From Methanosarcina sp. (GTDB taxonomy: Archaea > Halobacteriota > Methanosarcinia > Methanosarcinales > Methanosarcinaceae), in assembly GCF_028693135.1 (NCBI RefSeq), contig NZ_JAQUVZ010000008.1:1-64000 (forward strand): 64,000 nt of DNA. Reading direction: 5' to 3'. Below the pieces are notes generated by a model, which saw only the letters and a program-made list of their open reading frames with translations, did not search any database and was not told where the DNA came from. Position numbers and translations under genes: made by a program. Positions 55,214 to 63,288 of this stretch are shown here, piece after piece. How positions within the stretch are numbered: the stretch's first letter is position 1; the number at the start of each line of letters is the position of its first letter.

Positions 55214-56056
55214 TTAAAAATATTCGATCTGCAGTCCAACTCCCACTTCCTTAATCCTGCAGACCTTTGAAAGCTCTATTTTTGAATTTAAATCCGTACA
55301 GTGGCAGGCGTGAACGCAGGCAGGGTCAAGTTTTTTGAGGAATTCGAGGGTCCCGTGGATCCTTTCTTCTGAGGGTTCCAGGAGATGAAAGCCGCCTATT
55401 ATATCAAGGACCCTGCTGTCTCCGCAGACTTCTTTTGCATATTCGGTGATATTGCAGATCCCGGAATGGGAACAGCCCGTGATGATTACGAGCCCTTCTT
55501 CTGCCCTGTACACCAGGGCCGTGTCGTCCGGAAGAAGGTCGGGAATTTTGTTTCCCTTGCTGTCCTGCACGTATCCGACAGCTGCCTCTGCCTCAAAGGC
55601 GAAGTTCCGGGGGATTTCCCCAAGGAAAACGAGCCTCTCGCTCAGCCAGAGGGGAATGCTTGAGAGCTGCAACCTGAAGTGTTCTGAAAGCTTTTTAGGG
55701 GTGAGCAGGCTTCCGATTTCCCCTATCCCTTCACATTTTTTGCTTTCGAAGGCGAGGGGATGGGCAACGAGAATTGGAGACCTGCAGGGCAGTCTTTCTA
55801 TCCCTGCTTCCGTGAAGAGACGGATCAGGGGTTCAAGCCCCCAGCTGTGGTCCAGGTGCCCGTGGGAGAGGACCAGGTAATCGAGGTCCGAAAGTGAAAG
55901 TCCCATTTTCCAGGCGTTTTTGAGGAAGATATCCGAATACCCGGTATCAAAAAGGACTCTGGTGCCCGAATCCTCCAGAAGGAAGGACAAACCAGGCTCG
56001 GCAAGGAAATACCTGTCAATAAGGGTGTTATTGTCAACAAGGACCGTGAGTTTCAT
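55214..56056 (-). CDS. MBL-fold hydrolase of the DHPMBA-5'-phosphate synthase-like group
   Basis: 280 residues. Metal motif LSHGHLDHSWG, then TGCSHSGICNITEYAK, IIGGFHLL and ACHCTD. The TGCSHSG...GGxHL arrangement is that of the archaeal MBL proteins related to 7,8-dihydropterin-6-yl-methyl-4-(ribofuranosyl)aminobenzene 5'-phosphate synthase, linked to methanopterin chemistry, although many paralogues have other roles. ATG at 56056; no ribosome binding site is obvious, so a leaderless start is possible. Confidence 0.88.
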   Translation of the reverse strand: MKLTVLVDNNTLIDRYFLAEPGLSFLLEDSGTRVLFDTGYSDIFLKNAWKMGLSLSDLDYLVLSHGHLDHSWGLEPLIRLFTEAGIERLPCRSPILVAHPLAFESKKCEGIGEIGSLLTPKKLSEHFRLQLSSIPLWLSERLVFLGEIPRNFAFEAEAAVGYVQDSKGNKIPDLLPDDTALVYRAEEGLVIITGCSHSGICNITEYAKEVCGDSRVLDIIGGFHLLEPSEERIHGTLEFLKKLDPACVHACHCTDLNSKIELSKVCRIKEVGVGLQIEYF

Positions 56057-56103
56057 GAGGAGTTTATTTTGCCTGCAGCCTATAATAATATTATCAAATA
56101 CCT

Positions 56104-56125
56104 GTGAACTACCCCTGAGCTAAAG
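56104..56125 (-). mobile_element. Right-end-like relic interrupted by a MITE
   Basis: On the minus strand CTTTAGCTCAGGGGTAGTTC AC, the TnpB-type right-end motif. The MITE begins at the next base, so the MITE probably entered the relic. Confidence 0.4.
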
Positions 56126-56253
56126 AGGCTGTCCGACAATTCAATTTCAAGGCAAAAACATGTAATAAATAAGGTATCTAGAACCTTTAAATTGAAAAAA
56201 AAAGGAATTTAATTAAAACTTAATTATTACTGGCAGTAATTATCGGACAGCCT
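56126..56253. mobile_element. 128-bp MITE with 16-bp terminal inverted repeats
   Basis: Ends AGGCTGTCCGACAATT and AATTATCGGACAGCCT are inverted copies with one mismatch. TAAA flanks both sides one base out, a possible 4-bp target duplication. The inside is AT-rich and non-coding. This is a non-autonomous element mobilised by a transposase elsewhere. Confidence 0.7.
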
Positions 56254-56296
56254 GTAAAAACCCAGGGGTTTTACGCTGTTTCATATAAAAAGCGGA

Positions 56297-56995
56297 TTAG
56301 AAATTTTCAGTAATATAATCCGCCATGGACTCAAAAACCTTTCTTCCGTCAGCAGAGCCGAGGATTGATTCGGAAGCTCTTTCCGGATGGGGCATGAGGC
56401 CGAGAATGTTTCTTGAAGTGTTTACTATTCCTGCGATGTTTTCCAAAGAGCCGTTGGGGTTGGCTTCATCCGTTGCTCTTCCTTTTTCGTCTACGTAACG
56501 GAAAACAACCTGTTCGTTTTCATCAAGTTCAGCCAGGGTCGGTTCCTCAGCAAAGAACTTACCTTCCATATGGGCGATGGGCATCCTTATGACCTCGCCT
56601 TTCCTGAACTTCGAGGTAAAGGGAGTATCAGTGGTCTCAACCCTGATGTTTGTCCAGTGGCACCTGAATTTGGGGTACTCGTTTGTGGTAAGAGCCCCTT
56701 CGAGAACCCGGGCTTCAGTAAGCACCTGGAAACCGTTGCAGATCCCAAGCACAGGTTTTCCTTCGGCTGCTATTTTTTTTACGGAATCCATAATCGGAGT
56801 TCGGGCTGCAATCGCCCCTGCTCTGAGGTAATCTCCGTAGGAAAAGCCGCCCGGAACAACGACTCCGTCAAAACCGGCCAGGTTTTCATCTTTGTACCAG
56901 ACAGTTTCGGCATCCACACCAACCACGTCTTTAAGGACATGTTGGACATCCATGTCGCAGTTTGTGCCCCCGAACTGAATAATGGCAATCTTCAT
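56297..56995 (-). CDS. purQ: Phosphoribosylformylglycinamidine synthase glutaminase subunit
   Basis: 232 residues, class I glutamine amidotransferase. Start KIAIIQFGGTNCDMDV; nucleophile Cys in GICNGFQVL (about 86); His-Glu in MPHPERASES. It supplies ammonia from glutamine to PurL in the fourth purine step. The purS gene lies about 90 bp upstream on the same strand, the usual archaeal arrangement, so both are likely co-transcribed. purL is not in the window. Confidence 0.96.
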   Translation of the reverse strand: MKIAIIQFGGTNCDMDVQHVLKDVVGVDAETVWYKDENLAGFDGVVVPGGFSYGDYLRAGAIAARTPIMDSVKKIAAEGKPVLGICNGFQVLTEARVLEGALTTNEYPKFRCHWTNIRVETTDTPFTSKFRKGEVIRMPIAHMEGKFFAEEPTLAELDENEQVVFRYVDEKGRATDEANPNGSLENIAGIVNTSRNILGLMPHPERASESILGSADGRKVFESMADYITENF

Positions 56996-57082
56996 CTTTT
57001 TCCCTCAACCTTACTTTAGTAGTTTCAAAAAATTTAGTTTCTTGATTTTATTCTTCAATCCCGTTATTCCTGCAGGGAGCCC

Positions 57083-57334
57083 TCAGTTAAGTTCCCTGAG
57101 CTGTATAGTGTAGTTGTGGATGAGTGGGTTTGCAATAAGCTTCTGGCACATCTCATCAACTTTCTGCTCCGCAACTTCGGCAGATTCGGCTTCGAGCACT
57201 ATTTCGTACAGTTTTGCGGTCTTTACGCTTTCAACTGCATATCCAAGGTGTCCGAGAGCCCTTTTTGCTGTGGTGCCTTCAGGGTCAAGCATGCCTGCTT
57301 TCTGTTCAATAGTTACTGTTGCCTGGTACTGCAT
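57083..57334 (-). CDS. purS: Phosphoribosylformylglycinamidine synthase PurS subunit
   Basis: 83 residues from ATG at 57334, which follows GAGGCTT; an upstream non-ATG start five codons earlier is less likely. The sequence QATVTIEQKAGMLDPEGTTAKRALGHLGY and the end LIANPLIHNYTIQL are typical. PurS bridges PurL and PurQ in the FGAM synthase complex. It is directly upstream of purQ. Confidence 0.95.
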   Translation of the reverse strand: MQYQATVTIEQKAGMLDPEGTTAKRALGHLGYAVESVKTAKLYEIVLEAESAEVAEQKVDEMCQKLIANPLIHNYTIQLRELN

Positions 57335-57677
57335 CTTTGTAAGCCTCAATTTTGAATTTTTAAATTATCGGACTTTCACCTGCTTTTCGATAGCCTGAAT
57401 GCAACATCAGGTGAAAGATAAGGTGAAAGATAAAGTGAGCTTAAAGGTAAACAATTTCCGGTCTGCACCATAATAATTATAAGATGCTTAAAAACGTTGC
57501 GTATATTGGAGAGCACAGATAAAAAACTTCCTTCATAGCATGCAAAGTCCTTCAAAATCAAAGCATCCGTTATTGTCTGCAGCCCCACTAAGATTTATAA
57601 AATTGCTAATTATAAAATTACAGGACAGAATAGTAAAGTTTTAAATGTATATAAGACGTAATTATATATTGGGTGAG

Positions 57678-57956
57678 ATGTTGGATTTCAATGAACCGGA
57701 TAACTGGGAATGTAAACCGGATAGTATGGAATAGGACCTGCACCTGACAAGACAGCTCGTCCTCTGCAAATATGGAATCCTGAGGGGCAGCAATTGCTGC
57801 AAAGCTTACATGCCGAAAAATAACCTGTACGCTACATGCTGCTGCTGCCTTCACTGTGCGAACTCCATCTGGATAGGGGACGATAAAAGCGCAAGAAATC
57901 CCTTTGCTGCCCTGCAGGGGGACCCTGTGTTCGCTGTAAAATTGCTTAGGGAATAA
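57678..57956 (+). CDS. Small Cys-rich protein with in-frame UAG (possible pyrrolysine)
   Basis: A frame of 92 codons from ATG at 57678 to TAA-TAG at 57954, interrupted only by UAG at 57732-57734 (codon 19). It reads MLDFNEPDNWECKPDSME, UAG, DLHLTRQLVLCKYGILRG, SNCCKAYMPKNNLYATCCCC, LHCANSIWIGDDKSARNPFA and on to VKLLRE. Codons after UAG show the bias of real genes here (AGA/AGG for Arg, C/G-ending). A TATA-like TGTATATAAG about 25 bp upstream fits a leaderless mRNA starting at the ATG. Methanosarcina reads some UAG codons as pyrrolysine. Alternatives are a nonsense pseudogene or translation starting after the stop, though no good start exists there. Nine Cys suggest metal binding. Confidence 0.5.
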
Positions 57957-57971
57957 TAGCCCGAGTTGCGC

Positions 57972-57993
57972 CTCCCGAGTTTCGCTTCGGGAG
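57972..57993 (+). terminator. Stem-loop after the UAG-containing gene
   Basis: CTCCCGA and TCGGGAG pair across an 8-base loop, 16 bp past the TAA-TAG stop; a weaker hairpin GTCCT...AGGAC follows at 58000-58025. No clean T-run is next to it. The rest of the gap to 58390 shows no gene. Confidence 0.4.
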
Positions 57994-58390
57994 CACGAGG
58001 TCCTTTTCGCTGCGCTCAAGAGGACTACTTGATGGGTTTTAGCAGTGAGCTTTGCTTCAGATGACTAAATTACGATTTCTCTGAATCGCACAACCTTATT
58101 CGCGTTACCGGGTCGTTCTTGCCACGCTCGACGCAGGAGAGCGGCTTTCAGACAAAAAGAAAAGAAGAGAACAGAAAAGAGAGAAAAAGTCAACAGTAAA
58201 AAAGACTGATGCCGCCGATAAAATACTTACAGGTAGAAATTCCCGGGGAAACAGATGAGAGAACAACAAAGACGAACAAATAATAGCGACAGAAAAATCA
58301 GAATGAGCGCAACGAAAGCTGAATTAAATTCTATCTGAAGAATGATCTTTTTTGAGTCTTTTTTCTATTTTTTATTTGAGGTCTTTCTGT

Positions 58391-58526
58391 TGTTTTATGC
58401 GGTTTTATGCGGTTTTATGCGGTTTTATGCGGTTTTATGCGGTTTTATGCGGTTTTATGCGGTTTTATGCGGTTTTATGCGGTTTTATGCGGTTTTATGC
58501 GGTTTTATGCGGTTTTATGCGGTTTT
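58391..58526. repeat. 10-bp minisatellite, 12 perfect copies
   Basis: Twelve exact copies of ggttttatgc plus a variant first copy and a partial last one. The 10-bp unit matches about one helical turn. All three plus-strand frames stay open through it (FYAVLCGFMR), but neither side offers a gene context. The gap on to 58963 holds only the upstream region of asnB. Confidence 0.97.
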
Positions 58527-58963
58527 TGACGGGCCGCCAGACGACTGGCGGAGGCGCTTATATTGACTATGAATTGAATGGCTGTTTTCAGGGTAAGGGG
58601 AAGTATTTTTAGCCCGGGGTATTTTCAGAGTGTCAACTTCTCTTAATAGCAGTATTGGTTTGCAGGTTATTTTTTTCTAACCTGGCGGGCCGGTCCAGGT
58701 CTCGCGCGGCGCAGGAAGAGAAAACTGAAAGATTTGCTCCCGGATCCCGTAATAGATCAACCAGTTAATCAGGACCCATCACATTTTTTGATCAGCGTTT
58801 TTTAATCTGCATTGGAAGCACATTTTTCCAGATCGGTCTGCTTTCCGGGCAGTGCCCCGTATTCAGGCTGGTTGGAGGTGCCCTGCCGAAAGATAGCAAA
58901 ATAATAAATACAGGGTGGAGTTCGTGTATACCGGACAGAAAAAACAGAATAAAAGGTGTAACT

Positions 58964-60445
58964 ATGTGCGGAATAGCAGGTGTGGTCGGAACCCCCGATA
59001 GTAATATAGAAGTAAAGAAAATGCTTGCAGCCCTGGGACACAGAGGACCTGATGCCTGCGGGGTCTATACGGCAGGAAACCTGAGCATAGGAAATACCCT
59101 GCTTAAAATAACAGGAGATATGCCCCAGCCTCTCACAGGGATAGGAGCTCTCGTACTCAATGGGGAGATATTCAATTTTCGCGAGCTTGCAGCTGAGGTA
59201 GGGATAAAAACCGATTCTGATACCGAACTGCTTTTTTCACTTATAGAAACCGGGGTAAAGGGGGGAAGCACGCCAGTAAACTCTGTCTGCTCCGCACTTT
59301 CTAAAGTAAACGGGGACTATGCCCTTGCATATGCCTGCGGAGGAGAACTTGTACTTGCCAGGGACCCTTCAGGAGTAAAACCTCTTTTTTACTGCTCTGG
59401 GGAAGGAGCGAAAAAGCCAGAGATAGCCTTTGCCTCCGAAAAAAAAGCCCTTGCTTTTACCGGGAGAAAAGCAAAGCCTTTACCTCAGGGAGGGATTCTG
59501 GGTTTCAATGCCGAAAATGGGAAAATAACAGAAAAAACTCCGGAAGGATCCCGGAAGACAAAATCCCCTGAAAAGAGAATATACGCCGAAAAAGAGGCTT
59601 TATTTCACCTGAAGGCAGCCCTTAAAAAGGCTGTGGAACTCAGGCTTACCCCAACTGCGGGAATTGCATTTTCAGGAGGAATTGACAGCACCTTTTTAGC
59701 AGCCCTGGCAAAGCGGACTGATCCTGACATCTTCCTCTATGCAGTTGGGCTTCCGGATTCCCATGACGTTGCCCAGGCAGAGAGTGCAGCTGAGGCTATC
59801 GGTATGAAGAGAAACCTGAAAGTCCATTTCCTTTCGCCCGAAGAAATAGAAGCTGCAGTCCCTGAAGTAATTTATGCAACAGAATCTACGGACCCGATGA
59901 CGGTTGCAATAGGGCTTCCTCTTTACATAGTTGCAAAAATCGCACGAGAAGATGGAAAGCGGGTCCTTCTGACCGGGCAGGGTGCAGATGAGCTCTTTGG
60001 AGGGTACAGGAGGCATGAAGGGTTTTTCGAGCAGGGCCCTGATGTGCTTGACAGGGAGATTTACTCTGACCTTGAAAGCATCTCAACAATTAACCTTGAA
60101 AGAGATGATATGGTTACAATGGCAAATTCTGTGGAACTCAGGGTCCCCTTCCTGGATAAAGAAGTAATAAAAACCGGGCTGGCAATAATTCCGGAGCTTA
60201 AGGTCCTGAAAAAAGATGGCTTTTATACACGAAAATATATTCTCAGGAAAGCGGCAGAAGACCTGGTCCCTCCGAAAATTCTCTGGAAAGAGAAAAAAGC
60301 AATGCAGTACGGGACAGGAGTACAGAAGGTGCTCGACTTGCTTGCCAGGGATTCGGGTTTTTCTAAAAAGCAGGGGAATCATATAGAAAAATACCTAATG
60401 CAAATTGCTTCGGAAAAGAGATTCAAATTCATAAATAAGAACTGA
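58964..60445 (+). CDS. asnB: Asparagine synthetase (glutamine-hydrolysing)
   Basis: 493 residues. MCGIAGVVG gives the Cys2 nucleophile of the glutaminase domain with GHRGPDACG and NGEIFNF; the synthetase domain has the PP-loop IAFSGGIDSTFLAALA and LLTGQGADELFGGY, and ELRVPFLDKE. It converts Asp, Gln and ATP to Asn. Shorter than bacterial AsnB (about 550-600), as in archaea. The ATG is fixed by the N-terminal Cys. Confidence 0.95.
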   Translation: MCGIAGVVGTPDSNIEVKKMLAALGHRGPDACGVYTAGNLSIGNTLLKITGDMPQPLTGIGALVLNGEIFNFRELAAEVGIKTDSDTELLFSLIETGVKGGSTPVNSVCSALSKVNGDYALAYACGGELVLARDPSGVKPLFYCSGEGAKKPEIAFASEKKALAFTGRKAKPLPQGGILGFNAENGKITEKTPEGSRKTKSPEKRIYAEKEALFHLKAALKKAVELRLTPTAGIAFSGGIDSTFLAALAKRTDPDIFLYAVGLPDSHDVAQAESAAEAIGMKRNLKVHFLSPEEIEAAVPEVIYATESTDPMTVAIGLPLYIVAKIAREDGKRVLLTGQGADELFGGYRRHEGFFEQGPDVLDREIYSDLESISTINLERDDMVTMANSVELRVPFLDKEVIKTGLAIIPELKVLKKDGFYTRKYILRKAAEDLVPPKILWKEKKAMQYGTGVQKVLDLLARDSGFSKKQGNHIEKYLMQIASEKRFKFINKN

Positions 60446-60457
60446 AACAAAGGCAGT

Positions 60458-60491
60458 AATGGACGATCAATCCATTAGATAATAATTTTTG
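60458..60491 (+). terminator. Possible terminator of asnB
   Basis: AATGGA and TCCATT pair around a 7-base loop (60458-60476), followed by AATAATTTTTG. It is 13 bp after the stop. The rest of the 500-bp gap is AT-rich; a minus-strand frame at 60662-61027 overlaps the next gene and is not supported. Confidence 0.45.
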
Positions 60492-60947
60492 AAGCAATAA
60501 GGACATGACCTGAAATTTAATTTAAAGTCTCAAGAGTTGATTTGAAAACTTTTTTATATGATGGTTATCTAAACTGCAGTGTTAACTATAGAAACATAAT
60601 TGCCAATTAAAAGCAAATTTATTTTTACTCCTGTATGAGAAAAAAATCAAGTAAGCAGGAGTTACATAGTTGCACACGAAAAGATTGGGTCTAAACTCTG
60701 CTCGTATTTAGCTAGATTTAGTGATGTCTGGCAGGGAAAATCCGCCTGGACTTGTTCTATAATCGTGAATAGCATAAGAGTGGATACTGTGCAAAATTGT
60801 CTCATTTGTGTCCGGAAGAAGCTAAAAACCTCGTTAGAGTCTATCTCATGAAGCAGAGATTTTCTGGAAAAAATTGACACATACAGACTAAATTTTTGCT
60901 CAGCAAATATAGATAAAAATTTATAATATTTGATCCAGGTGAAAGAA

Positions 60948-63086
60948 ATGTTAAAGGGAAAATCAGGAATTATTTTCTTGGCAGGTTGTCTCTTTATACT
61001 CACAAACACTCCTACTGTTTTATGCATGACTTCATCATCAGGTATTTATGTTGCAGGAGATGGTAGTGGAGATTATAATTGTGACGGCACAGATGACCAC
61101 ATCCAAATTCAACAGGCTCTCGATTATGCAGCATCGAACCCCGGAACGACGGTGTATTTGAAAGGCCCGTTCACTTATAACGTTGATCCTAACAAGATGT
61201 ATGTAGGATCACATACAACGATAACCGGAGACTCTACAGCAGTTGTAAAAATAAAAAAACAAGACCCAAATTTTCCCACACCATCCTTAACCAGAGCGAT
61301 ATTTCAAGCTAATGGTGGTTCGGCCCAAGATATAACATTTCATGGTTTTGAAATTGACGGAAATATTCTTAATAGCTGGTCAGTTTCTGGTAATGACCAC
61401 GTAAATATGATACAGCTGTATGGAAGTACAGACGTTACCGTTTATAATATGTCCTTCAAGAATGGGCTAGGGGATGCCATAAAAATCAACCATGATAGCA
61501 ATGACAATTATGTCCACGAAAACACCAATATCCAAATATATAATAATAAGATTGATAAAACCGGGCATGAGGGTATATATCTATTGCGTGTTTCTAACAT
61601 CTCCATCCATGATAATTTTGTTTCGTGCAGGAATGATGCTGGAATCCGGTTATTTAATTGCAAGGACGCTTCAATTTTTAACAACGAAATTACTTCTGAG
61701 AATCACGGCGGCGCAGGAATTGAGATCCAGAAGAATAGTGCTGTAAAAATTAATAATATTGAAATTTACGAAAACAATATTCATGACATCCGCACAATGG
61801 GGATATGGATTTATGGATACGGGACATATGACAAAACAGCCGCAACAGGTGTCCACATTCATCATAACATAATTAGAGGAAATGGGCTGTATACTGATGA
61901 AGTAGGTGGCATTGTTCTTCAGGGGTTTGATGGAACTCTCATTGAAAACAATATTATTGACGGGAATTACAGATCCGGCGTAGCAATGAGGAATTCATAT
62001 GATTATGTTTCCCCGGGTTCTGGATATGTTACAACACTCCGAAATAATATAATTACAAATACGGTTCCCGATACCAGAGCCGGAGGTACAGCCTACGGAG
62101 TTTCAAATGATCTGTCCTCAACTCATTCTTTTGTAATGGAGTACAACTGTGTATATAATCCCGGCCAATCTAATTATAATAAAATTTCATCTCATCCAAC
62201 GGATATTAATGTAGATCCTCTTTTTGTTGACAATAAAGCTTACGATTACCACCTCAAATCAAAAGCAGGCCACTGGAGCGATAGTAGCTGGGTACCTGAT
62301 ACCGTAAGTTCCCCCTGTATTGATGCAGGGTCTCCATCCTCAGATTATTCAAACGAGCCAGAAGATAACGGGAACAGGATTAACATAGGAGCATTCGGAA
62401 ACACGAAGTATGCATCCCTTTCAGGAATCGCTCCTGTAACAAGATCCCAGGCTTCTGTTGCAGAATCCCAGGCTCCTGTAACAGAATCCCAGGTTCCTGT
62501 ATCCCAGAACCCCCTAATATCCAAAATGTATGATAATCGAATTCGTGAAGCCTATCCTGAAAACGTCTACTTGGACAAGCCTTACCTAGATGTGGGAAAC
62601 ATTCCCGGAGCAGGGATCTATAGAGATATAATGTGGTTTGACCTGAGCGAATACACCGATTCCGAAGAAATCAGCAGCGCAACTTTCTCTCTTTACTGGT
62701 ACTATCCAGATGTTTCAAGACCTGAAGATACAGTGATCGAGATTTACAGGCCTGCAGCTTCATGGAATCCTGAATATGTGAGCTGGAATAAAAAAGACAA
62801 CGGTGTTGCATGGAATAATGCCGGAGGAGACTGGCTGGATAAAACCGGGGTATCTCAGGGCAGCACTCCGTATGCCACAATAACCATTAAAGGCAGTGCC
62901 CTTCCTGACAACAGGTACTATGAGCTGGACGTAACAGACCTCGTAAAAGAGTATGTAAGCGGAGAATACGAAAACACAGGTTTCCTGATCAAAACTCGCT
63001 ATGAAAGTTCCGACTATGTAGCTTTCCACAGTCTCGAATGTGGAAAGGAAGACCTGGAACCAAAGCTGGATATAGTGAACAGCTAA
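60948..63086 (+). CDS. Secreted beta-helix/DNRLRE surface protein
   Basis: 712 residues from ATG at 60948 (AGGTGA upstream). Signal peptide (GIIFLAGCLFILTNTPTVLC), then a right-handed parallel beta-helix of NosD/PbH1 type (about 30-480; VAGDGSGDYNCDGTDDHIQIQQALD, then rungs such as IYNNKIDKTGHEGIYLL and HHNIIRGNGL), a short TESQAPV repeat linker, and a C-terminal DNRLRE domain (about 530-712; NRIREAYPENVYLDKPYLDVGN, WNPEYVSWNKKDNG, ELDVTDLVKEYVSG) known from disaggregatase-related proteins. A role in cell-wall polysaccharide (methanochondroitin) binding or breakdown is likely. Confidence 0.9.
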   Translation: MLKGKSGIIFLAGCLFILTNTPTVLCMTSSSGIYVAGDGSGDYNCDGTDDHIQIQQALDYAASNPGTTVYLKGPFTYNVDPNKMYVGSHTTITGDSTAVVKIKKQDPNFPTPSLTRAIFQANGGSAQDITFHGFEIDGNILNSWSVSGNDHVNMIQLYGSTDVTVYNMSFKNGLGDAIKINHDSNDNYVHENTNIQIYNNKIDKTGHEGIYLLRVSNISIHDNFVSCRNDAGIRLFNCKDASIFNNEITSENHGGAGIEIQKNSAVKINNIEIYENNIHDIRTMGIWIYGYGTYDKTAATGVHIHHNIIRGNGLYTDEVGGIVLQGFDGTLIENNIIDGNYRSGVAMRNSYDYVSPGSGYVTTLRNNIITNTVPDTRAGGTAYGVSNDLSSTHSFVMEYNCVYNPGQSNYNKISSHPTDINVDPLFVDNKAYDYHLKSKAGHWSDSSWVPDTVSSPCIDAGSPSSDYSNEPEDNGNRINIGAFGNTKYASLSGIAPVTRSQASVAESQAPVTESQVPVSQNPLISKMYDNRIREAYPENVYLDKPYLDVGNIPGAGIYRDIMWFDLSEYTDSEEISSATFSLYWYYPDVSRPEDTVIEIYRPAASWNPEYVSWNKKDNGVAWNNAGGDWLDKTGVSQGSTPYATITIKGSALPDNRYYELDVTDLVKEYVSGEYENTGFLIKTRYESSDYVAFHSLECGKEDLEPKLDIVNS

Positions 63087-63288
63087 AGCTGGCATACAGC
63101 TAAAAAAGCTTGCCTTCAGAATAGATTCCGGAGCACCGAAAAATAAATAATGAAAAAAATGAATGTCTGTGCTCCGGAGGTTTCAAAAAAGCCGGCACAA
63201 ATGAGTAAGTATAAAACAGTTTGATGGTTATATTCGAGTAGAAAATTATTACATTTGATTTATAACCAGAATTTCAGGGGGAATTCAA

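Noticed and set aside
57618-58019. 133-codon frame on the minus strand
   Set aside because: It is codon-aligned antisense to the UAG-interrupted Cys-rich frame, uses codons unlike local genes and has no start signals.
58342-58612. Two repeat-encoded frames (FYAVLCGFMR)
   Set aside because: A 10-bp repeat keeps all frames open; no gene signals.
60662-61027. 121-codon minus-strand frame
   Set aside because: Overlaps the start of the secreted beta-helix gene and looks like chance or an old transposase scrap.
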